Source: Prevotella sp. E13-17
Lineage (GTDB): Bacteria; Bacteroidota; Bacteroidia; Bacteroidales; Bacteroidaceae
Direction of reading: 5' to 3'
NCBI RefSeq assembly: GCF_022024035.1
Contig: NZ_CP091787.1
Location: forward strand, 2,946,001 to 3,010,000
Length of the DNA stretch: 64,000 bases
Part shown: one piece after another, positions 18,101-26,292 of the stretch
How the letters are laid out: every line of letters starts with the position of its first letter
Numbering within the stretch: the stretch's first letter is position 1
Notes under the pieces: model-generated
Databases searched by the model: none
Told to the model about the DNA's origin: nothing
What the model saw: the letters and a program-made list of their open reading frames with translations, nothing else
Program-made: the position numbers and the translations under genes

Positions 18101-18171
18101 ACGCCGACGGCAGTGGTCGTGCTTATCCTGTTGCACGTGTTTACTCATTTGGTCTTAATGTTAAATTCTAA
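15136..18171 (+). CDS. susC: SusC/RagA-family TonB-linked outer-membrane transporter
   Basis: A 1011-residue outer-membrane protein. A long signal region ends near AFSQ (41-44). A carboxypeptidase-like beta-sandwich follows (about 47-115, VTGHVTAEGEPVIGV), then the SusC signature LKDVVVVGYGVQKK (121-134). The plug domain (about 135-235) has GLNTMNNNDPLVIIDGIEG, and a 22-strand barrel ends in FGLNVKF. It imports mannan oligosaccharides using energy from the TonB/ExbBD system encoded at 3.4-6.4 kb or similar. The susD partner begins 14 bases downstream. Length and architecture are normal. Confidence 0.96.
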   Translation: MKRIKQTKEQSCNLLVGKHPFASQLLAVVMIVVMNLVGMPAFSQTRTVTGHVTAEGEPVIGVTVLVKGTNTGTVTDLDGNYSLQAPSGATLVFSYVGYDTEEVQVNNQRQINVTMKSGILLKDVVVVGYGVQKKINLTGAVSSVSTDDLAGKPVSNVLEAMQGTAAGLIIQQGSSTPGSAPSINIRGLNTMNNNDPLVIIDGIEGSLANLNPNDIEQISILKDASSTAIYGSRASNGVVLVTTKKGKAGHVEVAYDFLMGVQQPTQLADIADSWKYAEMYNEAAVNSRRTTKFTAEDIARFRSEGPNVNWMDELYKESAPQSSHNLSVTGGNAQLSYLASLGYTDQESMFKGPDYGYQRYNARLNVSHRLSKNFTLNLTSQYARNDIKEHAYWTDWIIEQANRMPPIYNIKNEDGTYTYPSGSNSNSLQRLEQGGYRKNANEELLGTLQAEWEIIKGLKLIGSVGGRVWNNHMHENRKAFEGTGDAENKLTENFYRSKNITTNVMSTYNTQIGKHAIGALLGYTYEGFSDHSFNTARITPDSKYDIFVGSQSGNDVSNSGGAGDWSIYSVFGRATYNYDEKYLFEFNMRNDYSSYFAKGNRSGIFPSFSAGWRLSEEKFWDYVKPYIQSMKVRGSWGLVGNNRIGAYQYMQTVSVTNGISFGNKLAQTAYFASANPDIKWETTRMLNLGIEMGILNDKLKLTFDVFNNHTKDILVNLPVPGLFGNGAPIQNAGEVETRGWELSLDYHFVTGPVQHHIAGNLSDSYNEVVNTHGEEIIGGYDVNTIIKEGYPLYSYYAYKSDGFFQNEEECAKGPHLEGITPKPGDIRYVDKDGDGIIKPDDDRFVVGNSFPRYTFGFTYGATYKGFDFSMMWQGVGKRNHWMRGESVEAFHNNNEGPVMNFHLDRWTPTNPNASYPRLTMGAESANNAAKSDFWIQDTKYLRLKNVQLGYTFSDKLLKHTFINHLRIYATVQNPLTFTKMKGGWDPEYNADGSGRAYPVARVYSFGLNVKF

Positions 18172-18184
18172 AATCCGTAAAGCA

Positions 18185-19786
18185 ATGAAATACTCTATCA
18201 GACATATCGTAGTCATGGCCTCCGTAGCCATGGTTAATGCATCGTGTATAGACTTAGACACAGCACCATATGACAGAGAGACAGACCTGACTTTCTGGAA
18301 AGACAACAAGAATGCGGCTATCGCCACGCTCAACACTTGCTACACCCAGCTCTCAAGCATGGACGAGCAGTTGTATGCCGAGTGCATGTCAGACAATGCC
18401 TATACCAAGCAGCCCAACGACTACACACAAAACATCGGCAACGGTTCCTTCTCGACCGCCGATCGCTATGTAGCCAGCATCTGGGACAGCCGCTATGCCG
18501 CCATCCGCAGTTGCAACCAGCTGTTAGACAACATCGACAAGGTGTCATCGCTGACGCCTGAGCAGAAGCAGCGCTACATAGCCGAGGCCAAGACCATCCG
18601 AGCCTATCATTTCTACGAGCTCTACACCCGTTTCGGTGCCATTCCCTACCCCGAGCATGTGATCAGCATCGCTGAGAGCCAGACCATGCAACGCACCCCA
18701 CGCGAGACCGTCGTGTCCAACATTACTGCCGACCTGACCGAGGTCATCGAAAGCAACAGTCTGCCTGCCAGCTATGACGAAGACAACAAAGGTCGCATCA
18801 CCATGGGTGCTGCCAAGGCCATCCTGGCCAAGGTCTATCTGTTCGAAGGTCAGTGGGACAAGGTTGAACAACTCACTCAGGACATCATCACCTCCAAGAC
18901 CTATCAGCTGTTTCCCAGCTATGCTGGCCTGTTTGAGGTAGCCAACGAAGGCAATTGCGAGGTCATCCTCGACGTTCAATATGCGCCATCCACTCGCGAG
19001 CAGGGCACACAGTACAGCTTTCTGCCACCCACCCTTGGAGGCTACTCACAACTTTCTCCACTACAAGAACTGGTTGACAGCTACCTCATGACCAACGGCA
19101 AGGCCATCAATGAGACTAGTTCTGGCTACAATCCCGCCAAGCCCTATGAGAACCGCGACCCCCGTTTGGCTGCCACCGTCATATATACAGGCAACAGCTA
19201 CAAGATGGCCGATGGCTCTGAGGTTACCATCAACTGTGAGAAAGGCGCCGACAAAGACGGCTATGGATTCAGTTCCGACTGTTCTGCCACTGGTTTCTAC
19301 GTCAAGAAGTATTGGGACAACCAATACCGCTCATCGGTAGGTACCTCCAGCCTCAACACCATTTTGATTCGCTATGCCGACATCCTTCTGATGAATGCCG
19401 AGGCTCACGCAGAGTTAGGCACACTCAACGAGACCGTTTGGAACAACACCATCGGAGCCATCCGCTCCCGTGCAGGTTTCACTGCCGAAGGCATCACCTT
19501 CCCAACTGCTTCCAAAGAGGAGCTCATCAATATCGTGCGCCAAGAGCGTCGCTCAGAACTTGCCATGGAGGGACTCCGCTATAAGGACATCATCCGTTGG
19601 AAGATTGCCGAGGACGTGCTCAATGGCTGGTGTCACGGTCTTCATACGGGCGACATCGTAGGTGCAGACAACGGATTTATCCGTGTAGAACAGCGCAAGT
19701 TCGATGCCAAAAAGCACTACCTGTGGCCCATTCCGCAGAAAGAGAGAGACCTGAACAAAAACTTGGATCAGAATCCTAATTGGTAG
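18185..19786 (+). CDS. susD: SusD/RagB-family surface glycan-binding lipoprotein
   Basis: A 533-residue SusD homologue. The start at 18185 (MKYSIRHIVVM) is chosen over upstream in-frame codons because it gives a proper lipoprotein signal ending VNASC (Cys21) and leaves 13 bases after susC. The body has the TPR-like helical SusD pattern, including YDRETDLTFWKDNKNA, AEAKTIRAYHFYELYTRFG and the C-terminal RQERRSELAMEGLRYKDIIRW and LWPIPQKERDLN. It caps the SusC barrel and binds alpha-mannan at the cell surface. Confidence 0.95.
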   Translation: MKYSIRHIVVMASVAMVNASCIDLDTAPYDRETDLTFWKDNKNAAIATLNTCYTQLSSMDEQLYAECMSDNAYTKQPNDYTQNIGNGSFSTADRYVASIWDSRYAAIRSCNQLLDNIDKVSSLTPEQKQRYIAEAKTIRAYHFYELYTRFGAIPYPEHVISIAESQTMQRTPRETVVSNITADLTEVIESNSLPASYDEDNKGRITMGAAKAILAKVYLFEGQWDKVEQLTQDIITSKTYQLFPSYAGLFEVANEGNCEVILDVQYAPSTREQGTQYSFLPPTLGGYSQLSPLQELVDSYLMTNGKAINETSSGYNPAKPYENRDPRLAATVIYTGNSYKMADGSEVTINCEKGADKDGYGFSSDCSATGFYVKKYWDNQYRSSVGTSSLNTILIRYADILLMNAEAHAELGTLNETVWNNTIGAIRSRAGFTAEGITFPTASKEELINIVRQERRSELAMEGLRYKDIIRWKIAEDVLNGWCHGLHTGDIVGADNGFIRVEQRKFDAKKHYLWPIPQKERDLNKNLDQNPNW

Positions 19787-19835
19787 TGATTAATTAACAG
19801 GAAGTTAAAAAGAAGATTTAAAAACAAAAAAGTCT

Positions 19836-20963
19836 ATGAAAAAGATATTTCTTGCTGGCGCTCTCCTGCTTGCCTTGGTGAGCTGTCAGGAAACCTACGA
19901 GCTGAACACCGATTTCGCTGTTCCCACCGAACTCAGTGGACCTTCCGACCTCGTACTCGATGTCACCTCACCCACTCCCGTCGAACTGTCGTGGACGGGT
20001 GGTGGTGCTGCCGACGGCGGCATCGTGCTCTATGAAGTGCTTTTCGACAAACAGGGTGGCGACTTCACCAATCCTCTGGCTGTCATGAAGAGCGACCAAG
20101 GCGCCCTGCCGACGCTCACACTGACACAGGCAGCCATCAACACCATGGCGCGCAATGCCGGCATCAAGCCCGAGGCCACCGGCACTCTGCTCTGGACGGT
20201 CAGGGCCTCTAAGGGTGGCATGGTCAAAAACTGTCAGCAGGTTGGCCGTCTCACCGTGACACGTGGCGAGGGTATCGACAACATCCCCACCCAACTGTAC
20301 CTCTATGGCTCTGCTGCCGAGACCGAAGGCCAGGCCTTTCGCACCGTTGAAGAAGGTGTTTACCAGATCTTCACTCAACTAAAGGATGGTGTCATCTACT
20401 TCAAGTCGGGCACCAACGACGATGCCTTTGCATACTATATCGACGCCACCGGCAAGTTGAAAGAAGGCACCGCCACCACTGCCGCCACAGCCTCTACCGA
20501 GGTATCACGCATCACCGTCGATTTCAACACCATGAGCATGCATATTGATGCCATTGGCTCACAGGTGCGCTGCATCTGGGGTGCCACGTTCAACGACATC
20601 GCCCTGCTCGACTATATCGGCAACGGCCGTTTCCAGGGCGAAGGCGACATTGTCTTCATCGACCAGTCACGTCCTGCCACCAATCCTCCCAGCTGGCTGG
20701 GATGGACCGAAGAGCGCTACTACTTCATAGCCAAGGTCAATGGTGCCGACATGTGTTGGGGACGCCATGACAGCGTCAGTCCCGAACGTCCCGTCGGTGG
20801 CGAGGATCCCTCGTTCTACTCGCTCTACGAGTTCAGTTGGAGCCAGTGGGATCACCTCTGGAAGATGGCAGGCAGTCTGGACTACAAGCATGCCACTATC
20901 ACCATCGAGACCAACAAAGACAACCTGTTCATGCACACATTTACAAACATCACATCCATCTAA
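19836..20963 (+). CDS. SusE/SusF-like outer-membrane glycan-binding lipoprotein
   Basis: A 375-residue lipoprotein (LALVSC, Cys17). An N-terminal SusE-type Ig-like domain (about 30-140) has the sequence pattern SPTPVELSWTGG…VLYEVLFDKQGGDF, followed by carbohydrate-binding-like beta domains with YLYGSAAETEGQAF and IYFKSGTNDDAFAYYIDATG. It lies 49 bases after susD and 12 bases before the GH76 gene. It is inferred to be an accessory surface protein that binds mannan and feeds SusCD. It shows no catalytic features. Confidence 0.85.
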   Translation: MKKIFLAGALLLALVSCQETYELNTDFAVPTELSGPSDLVLDVTSPTPVELSWTGGGAADGGIVLYEVLFDKQGGDFTNPLAVMKSDQGALPTLTLTQAAINTMARNAGIKPEATGTLLWTVRASKGGMVKNCQQVGRLTVTRGEGIDNIPTQLYLYGSAAETEGQAFRTVEEGVYQIFTQLKDGVIYFKSGTNDDAFAYYIDATGKLKEGTATTAATASTEVSRITVDFNTMSMHIDAIGSQVRCIWGATFNDIALLDYIGNGRFQGEGDIVFIDQSRPATNPPSWLGWTEERYYFIAKVNGADMCWGRHDSVSPERPVGGEDPSFYSLYEFSWSQWDHLWKMAGSLDYKHATITIETNKDNLFMHTFTNITSI

Positions 20964-20975
20964 ACACGCAGCAAT

Positions 20976-22205
20976 ATGTTGAGAATCAAAGTCTTGTTAG
21001 TGACTTTAACAACCGTATTAATTTCCTGCGGCGGATCAGGCGTGGAGGAGTTCACTCCTCCCGCCAATCCCTCCGCTCCCGAAGAGCCCACCGAGAAGAT
21101 TGTCTATCACGAGCGAGCCAAAGCCTTGTTCGACCTCATCAACCAGTACTATCAGGTGAAGAACGGTCCTACCCGTGGTCTCTACAATGAGAACTACCCC
21201 AAGCAAGCCGGCGACTTGTCGGCATCGTTCCTTTGGCCTTACGATGGTTTAGTTTCGGGTGCAGCCAATCTCTATGCGCTGGGCTACGACTTTGACTACA
21301 AGGGCATGGTTGACCGATTCGAACTCTACTGGCGCACCTCTGGCGATGTCAACATCGGTGGCTACGGCTCACAGACCAACGGTGTGAGTGGCAGTGGCAC
21401 CCGTTTCTACGATGACAACTCAATCGTAGGCATCGACCTGGTGCACGCCTACAAACTGACGGGCGATCAGACCTACCTGGAGCGAGCCAAGCGCATTGTC
21501 AGTTTCCTGAAGTCGGGCGAAGACAACATCCATGGCGGCGGACTCTGGTGGAACGAGTCGCAGAAGAACCAAGCTGGCGTTGGCGACTCCAACAAGCCCG
21601 CCTGTGCCAATGGCTATGCCACCCTATTCCTATTGGAGTACTACCATGTTTGTGCATCAGAAGAGAAGACAGACGTTCTGGCCTTTGCCAAACGCCTCTA
21701 TAACTGGCTCTACGCCAACCTGCGCGACCCCGAGGACAACAACTACTGGAACGACAAACAGGTAAATGGCACCATCAATAAGACCAAGTGGACCTACAAC
21801 ACTGGCGTCATGATTTCCAATGGTGTGCGTCTCTACAGAATCACCGGCGACGAGAAGTACCTCGACCATGCCAAGGCTTCTGCCGAGGGCGCCTACAACT
21901 ATTTCGTGCGGCCTGCCAATGGCATGGCGTTGGCCTACCCTGCCAACGACCCCTGGTTCACCATCAAACTCATCAACGCGTTTGTTGACATCCTGCCTTA
22001 CTACAAGACTGCCCAGAACTATATCGACACCTTTATCAACTTTACCGACCACGCCTACGAAAAGGCGCGCAACCAGACAGGCTTCTTCTACGAAGACTGG
22101 ACCGGCGGATCGCCCAAACGCATAGAGAGTCTGCTCATGCAGGCAGCTGCTCTCGACGGTCTGAGCCTCATTGCTCTCTACAAAGGCGAGGTGGCAGGAC
22201 AATAA
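20976..22205 (+). CDS. GH76 endo-alpha-1,6-mannanase, lipoprotein
   Basis: A 409-residue enzyme with a type II signal peptide (LISC, Cys18) and an (alpha/alpha)6 GH76 domain. The adjacent catalytic aspartates of the family are visible as FYDDNSIVGID (Asp146/Asp147). Other family stretches are GLYNENYP, LWPYDGLVSGAANLYALG and YNTGVMISNG. The family hydrolyses alpha-1,6-mannan backbones such as those of fungal or mycobacterial mannans. Surface anchoring fits a role in cutting polymer before SusC import. It is followed after 43 bases by GH92. Confidence 0.93.
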   Translation: MLRIKVLLVTLTTVLISCGGSGVEEFTPPANPSAPEEPTEKIVYHERAKALFDLINQYYQVKNGPTRGLYNENYPKQAGDLSASFLWPYDGLVSGAANLYALGYDFDYKGMVDRFELYWRTSGDVNIGGYGSQTNGVSGSGTRFYDDNSIVGIDLVHAYKLTGDQTYLERAKRIVSFLKSGEDNIHGGGLWWNESQKNQAGVGDSNKPACANGYATLFLLEYYHVCASEEKTDVLAFAKRLYNWLYANLRDPEDNNYWNDKQVNGTINKTKWTYNTGVMISNGVRLYRITGDEKYLDHAKASAEGAYNYFVRPANGMALAYPANDPWFTIKLINAFVDILPYYKTAQNYIDTFINFTDHAYEKARNQTGFFYEDWTGGSPKRIESLLMQAAALDGLSLIALYKGEVAGQ

Positions 22206-22248
22206 AGCTGCGAAAAAGACGATAATAAGTATATATAGTATAGTAATA

Positions 22249-24642
22249 ATGAGAAAGATCAGATTCATCTTTGGCATCCTGTCGTTAGCCTGTCTGACAG
22301 GTTGTTCTACACAGCAAAAGTCACAAATCGACACCACGTTGTTAGGCTACGTCAAGCCCAACCTGGGTACCGTCCACAGTCGTTGGTTCTTCTACACCCC
22401 TGCCGCCGAGCCCTTTGGCATGGCCAAGCTGAGTGCCTCAACCAATGGCACCTATGGCAACAACCAGGGTTGGGAGGCCATAGGCTATGAGGACGGCCAT
22501 ACCTCCATCGACGGTTTTCCATGCCTGCACGAGTTTCAGGTGGGCGGCATTGCGCTGATGCCCGTCACTGGAACGGTCAAGACCATCCCCGGTAAGATGG
22601 AAACACCCGACGAAGGTTTCCGTTCACGCTTCGAAAAGATTGACGAGAGTGCCCATCCCGGCTACTACTCTGTCCTATTGAAAGACTATCAGGTGCGTGT
22701 CGAACTGACCGCCACCGCCCGCGTTGGTTTCCAGCGCTACACGTTCCCCGCCTCCGATCAGTCACACATCCTGTTCAACATCGGCAACCGCCAAGGCGAG
22801 AGTGGAGCTGTCAAGGACGCCTTTATCCGTCAAGTAGATGACAAGACCATCGAGGGCTATGTCATCACCGAACCCGAGTACGTCAAGAAGTATCAGGCTG
22901 GTGCCACCGTGTCGATGTATTTCTATGCTGTGCTTGACAAGGCCCCCGTCTCTGTAGATGTGTTCCATCAGGGAGGTCAGCTGCAGAGCGGCACAGAGAT
23001 TCACGGTCCTGGTGCCATCATGAGTTTGAACTACGCTACCAAACAGGACGAGCAGGTGAACGTGAAGATTGGCCTCTCTTATACCTCCATTGCCAATGCC
23101 AAGCAGAACCTGCAGACTGAGGCCAATCAGCTGACCTTCGATCAGGCACTGGCCGCCACCACCCAAAAATGGCATCAGGCGCTGAACCGCATCAAGGTGA
23201 CGGGCGGCACGGAAGATAACAAGGTTAAGTTCTACACAGGCCTATACCATGTGCTGCTGGGACGCGGTCTGGCCAACGACGTCAATGGTTCCTATCCCAA
23301 GAACGATGGCACCGTGGGCACGCTTCCCAAAGACAGAAACGGCAAGCCCGCTTACAATTTTTATAATACCGATGCCATCTGGGGTGGCTATTGGAACCTC
23401 ACCCCTCTATGGGCGATGGTGTTCCCCGAGTACTACAACGACTGGGTGAACAGCCAGTTGCGCATCTATCAGGATGCCGGTTGGCTGGGCGATGGCGTCG
23501 CCAACAGCAAGTACGTCTCGGGCGTAGGCACCAACATGACCAGTATTGCCATTGCCGGTGCCTACAATAGTGGCATCCGCAACTTCGACATTGCCACCGC
23601 CTATGAGGCAGCTTTGAAGAACGAACTTGGTGCCGACCACCGCATTGAGGGTGCAGGCAAGATGGACGTAGGTCAGTTTGTGGCCAAGGGCTATGTGCCC
23701 TTCGACGACAGCGTCTTCTACGGCACCCACGCAGGCGGTTCACAGTTCTCGGTGTCTCACACCCTGGAGTACAGTTTCAGTGCCTATGCCGTGGCACAGT
23801 TGGCCAAGGCTTTAGGCAAAGAAGCCGACTATCAGAAGCTGATGGCACTGTCTAATGGATGGGCCAAGGTGTTCGACGACACGCTGAAGATGGTTCGTCC
23901 ACGGGTGGCCAATGGCGACTTCATCGACCACTTCAATCCCCTGGAGTCATGGCGCGGTTTCCAAGAGGGCAACGCCTTCCAATACACCTTCTTTGTTCCT
24001 CAGAACCCCGAAGGACTGGTGGCTCGTGTGGGTCAAGAGACATTCAACCACCGGCTTGACTCCATTTTCACCGTGGCACGCCAGACCGTCTTTGGTGGCG
24101 GCAAGGTGACCAATGCCTTTTCTGGTGTGTCCAGTCCCTACAACCACGGCAATCAACCCAGCCTTCACATACCCTGGCTGTTCAACTTCTCGGGCAAGCC
24201 CTACCTCACCCAGAAGTGGACGCGTCTCATCTGTGAAGAGTTCTACGGCACCACTGGCGAGCATGGCTACGGCTATGGTCAGGATGAAGATCAAGGACAG
24301 CTGGGAGCTTGGTTCGTGATGTCGTCTATGGGACTGTTCGACGTGCAGGGCGGTGCCTGCCAGCATCCCACCTATCAGTTGGGCAGCCCGCTGTTCGACC
24401 GCATCGAGATACAGCTCAGCGACCGTTATGCCTCGGGCAAGACCTTCGTCATCGAAACCGAGGGCAACGGCAGCGATGCCTACTATGTGCAGTCGGCCCA
24501 ACTGAACGGCAAGCCCCTCGACCAGTGCTGGCTGTTCCGCGACGTACTCTACAAGGGCGGCACCCTGAAGCTCAAGATGGGAGCCAAGCCCAACCAAGCC
24601 TGGGGCACCACCATTCCTGTTCCCTGTCCTCAATTAAAATAA
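22249..24642 (+). CDS. GH92 calcium-dependent exo-alpha-mannosidase, lipoprotein
   Basis: A 797-residue product from the ATG at 22249; this start gives a lipoprotein signal peptide ending LTGCS (Cys19), whereas the reading frame is open further upstream without one. GH92 features include HSRWFFYTPAAEPFGMAKLS, SIDGFPCLHEFQVGG, FYTGLYHVLL, GNQPSLHIPWLFNFSGKPY and DEDQGQLGAWFVMSSMG, the last carrying the aspartates used in the inverting mechanism. It removes non-reducing alpha-mannose from mannan side chains or N-glycans. Its stop is separated from the transporter start by 1 base. Confidence 0.95.
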   Translation: MRKIRFIFGILSLACLTGCSTQQKSQIDTTLLGYVKPNLGTVHSRWFFYTPAAEPFGMAKLSASTNGTYGNNQGWEAIGYEDGHTSIDGFPCLHEFQVGGIALMPVTGTVKTIPGKMETPDEGFRSRFEKIDESAHPGYYSVLLKDYQVRVELTATARVGFQRYTFPASDQSHILFNIGNRQGESGAVKDAFIRQVDDKTIEGYVITEPEYVKKYQAGATVSMYFYAVLDKAPVSVDVFHQGGQLQSGTEIHGPGAIMSLNYATKQDEQVNVKIGLSYTSIANAKQNLQTEANQLTFDQALAATTQKWHQALNRIKVTGGTEDNKVKFYTGLYHVLLGRGLANDVNGSYPKNDGTVGTLPKDRNGKPAYNFYNTDAIWGGYWNLTPLWAMVFPEYYNDWVNSQLRIYQDAGWLGDGVANSKYVSGVGTNMTSIAIAGAYNSGIRNFDIATAYEAALKNELGADHRIEGAGKMDVGQFVAKGYVPFDDSVFYGTHAGGSQFSVSHTLEYSFSAYAVAQLAKALGKEADYQKLMALSNGWAKVFDDTLKMVRPRVANGDFIDHFNPLESWRGFQEGNAFQYTFFVPQNPEGLVARVGQETFNHRLDSIFTVARQTVFGGGKVTNAFSGVSSPYNHGNQPSLHIPWLFNFSGKPYLTQKWTRLICEEFYGTTGEHGYGYGQDEDQGQLGAWFVMSSMGLFDVQGGACQHPTYQLGSPLFDRIEIQLSDRYASGKTFVIETEGNGSDAYYVQSAQLNGKPLDQCWLFRDVLYKGGTLKLKMGAKPNQAWGTTIPVPCPQLK

Positions 24643-24643
24643 C

Positions 24644-25792
24644 ATGAAAAAATCCCTTCCCATATTATTTGCCTTCTTTGTGATGGGCTTCTGCGACATA
24701 GTCGGCATCTCGTCCGACTATGTGCAGCGCAGCTTCGGGTGGTCGCCCGTCATGACGGGCTTTGTGCCCTCGCTGGTCTTCATCTGGTTTCTGTTTCTCG
24801 GCATCCCCGTGGGCAACCAGATGAACAAGTGGGGCCGCAAGAACACCGTACTGCTCAGCATGGGCATCACCTTGGTGGGCATGCTGCTGCCACTGCTGAC
24901 CTACAACAGCGCCACTTGCATGCTGGCCTATGCACTGCTGGGCATCGGCAATGCCATCCTTCAGGTGTCACTGAATCCATTATTAAACAACGTCGTGAGT
25001 GATAGCAGGCTCCTGACCAGCAGTCTGACTGCTGGTCAGGTCATCAAGGCCATCTCATCGCTGGCAGGTCCTGAGATTGTATTGTTGGCTGTCGCTTTTG
25101 GTGGCGAGGAGCGGTGGTATTACTGTTTCCCCATTCTGGGACTCATCACCCTCTTGTCGGCTCTGTGGCTGATGCTCACCCCCATTCAGCGCGAGACGCC
25201 AAGCACCGGGCAGCAGGTCTCACTGTCCAGTTCGTTTGCACTACTGAAAGACAAGACCATCCTCTTGCTGTTCCTTGGCATATTCTTTATTGTCGGTGTT
25301 GATGTTGCCACCAATTTCATCAGTTCCAAATTGATGGCCATGCGCTTCGGGTGGACCGAAAGCCAAGTGAAGTTTGCACCGCAGACCTACTTTCTCTGTC
25401 GCACCATAGGCGCCTTTATGGGCGTGTTCGCCCTGGCACGCATATCCAGCATTCGCTATTTCAGGGTCAACATCCTGTGTTGCATAGCCTCACTGTTGAT
25501 CATGACCGCCTGGCACGATGCGACGGTCAACATGGTGTGCATCGGTGCGGTAGGCTTCTTCGCCTCTTCCGTCTTTTCGATCATTTACGCCATGGCGCTA
25601 CAGGCCAAGCCCGATAAGGCCAACCAGATTTCAGGTCTTATGATCACAGCTGTAGCAGGCGGTGGTGTCGTCACCCCCGCCATAGGCTTTGCAATAAGTT
25701 CTGTAGGAATCGTAGGTGGTATCATGGTCACGCTGTGTTGCGTGCTCTATCTCACCTACTGTGCTTTCTTTGTTAAAAGCACTTCATCTTGA
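24644..25792 (+). CDS. Major facilitator superfamily sugar transporter
   Basis: A 382-residue protein with about 12 hydrophobic helices. The MFS loop 2-3 signature is visible as GNQMNKWGRKNTVLL, and it begins directly with a membrane helix (LPILFAFFVMGFCDIVG), as in FucP/NagP-like Bacteroidetes permeases. It is the last gene of the mannan operon, placed 1 base after GH92. It probably carries mannose or short manno-oligosaccharides across the inner membrane before phosphorylation and the PMI step. The stop at 25792 directly abuts the stop of the convergent regulator, with no terminator visible. Confidence 0.88.
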   Translation: MKKSLPILFAFFVMGFCDIVGISSDYVQRSFGWSPVMTGFVPSLVFIWFLFLGIPVGNQMNKWGRKNTVLLSMGITLVGMLLPLLTYNSATCMLAYALLGIGNAILQVSLNPLLNNVVSDSRLLTSSLTAGQVIKAISSLAGPEIVLLAVAFGGEERWYYCFPILGLITLLSALWLMLTPIQRETPSTGQQVSLSSSFALLKDKTILLLFLGIFFIVGVDVATNFISSKLMAMRFGWTESQVKFAPQTYFLCRTIGAFMGVFALARISSIRYFRVNILCCIASLLIMTAWHDATVNMVCIGAVGFFASSVFSIIYAMALQAKPDKANQISGLMITAVAGGGVVTPAIGFAISSVGIVGGIMVTLCCVLYLTYCAFFVKSTSS

Positions 25793-26143
25793 TTAAATAA
25801 ACTTAGCGATCGCATCCAGACATTTTCTGCTGTTGACAGGCTTCGTCAGGAAATCATTGCTTCCCGCCTCAAGGGCCAACTGCTTATCTGTTTCGAAAGC
25901 ATTTGCCGTCAGTGCAATGATAGGAAGTTCTGGGTGCGATTCCCTAATTTTCTTAGTAGCCTCCAAACCATCCATCACGGGCATTTTGATGTCCATCAGC
26001 ACCAAGTCAATGCCACCGGCATTCACTCTATCTACGGCCTCCAATCCGTTGGTTGCACGTATCACCTGATAGTCTCTTTTCAGGATGTAAGTCATCAGGA
26101 GGTAGTTACTGTCGTTATCTTCAGCTACAAGTATTGTTTTCAT
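25793..26143 (-). CDS. Single-domain response regulator (CheY-like)
   Basis: A receiver domain of 116 residues from the ATG at 26143 (MKTILVAEDN); an alternative ATG at 26155 would add four residues. The acidic pocket AEDND, phospho-acceptor Asp51 in LVLMDIKMP, the conserved Thr in ALTANAF and Lys101 in FLTKP are all present, so it should be phosphorylatable. There is no output domain and no histidine kinase nearby. It may act in a phosphorelay with an unlinked hybrid kinase. It has its own promoter and converges on the mannan operon with no intergenic base. Confidence 0.9.
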   Translation of the reverse strand: MKTILVAEDNDSNYLLMTYILKRDYQVIRATNGLEAVDRVNAGGIDLVLMDIKMPVMDGLEATKKIRESHPELPIIALTANAFETDKQLALEAGSNDFLTKPVNSRKCLDAIAKFI

Positions 26144-26171
26144 ATTCGTTAGCATGTTCGTTAAAGTGTTA

Positions 26172-26179
26172 CAAAAGTA
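26172..26179 (-). promoter_or_regulatory. -7 box of the response regulator gene
   Basis: TACTTTTG on the minus strand, 28 bases before the ATG at 26143; no clear -33 partner. Confidence 0.5.
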
Positions 26180-26198
26180 GTCATTTTTTCGTAAATGA

Positions 26199-26230
26199 TT
26201 TGTTTCTTTGTCTTTTTTTAACTAATTTTG
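26199..26230 (+). promoter_or_regulatory. Promoter of the GH51 gene
   Basis: TTTG (26199-26202), a 20-base spacer, then TAATTTTG (26223-26230), 62 bases before the ATG at 26293. Confidence 0.7.
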
Positions 26231-26292
26231 CACGATAAAGGTCCTAAAAGGATTGAAAGAAAGTAGAACTATACATACAACTAACTATTTAT

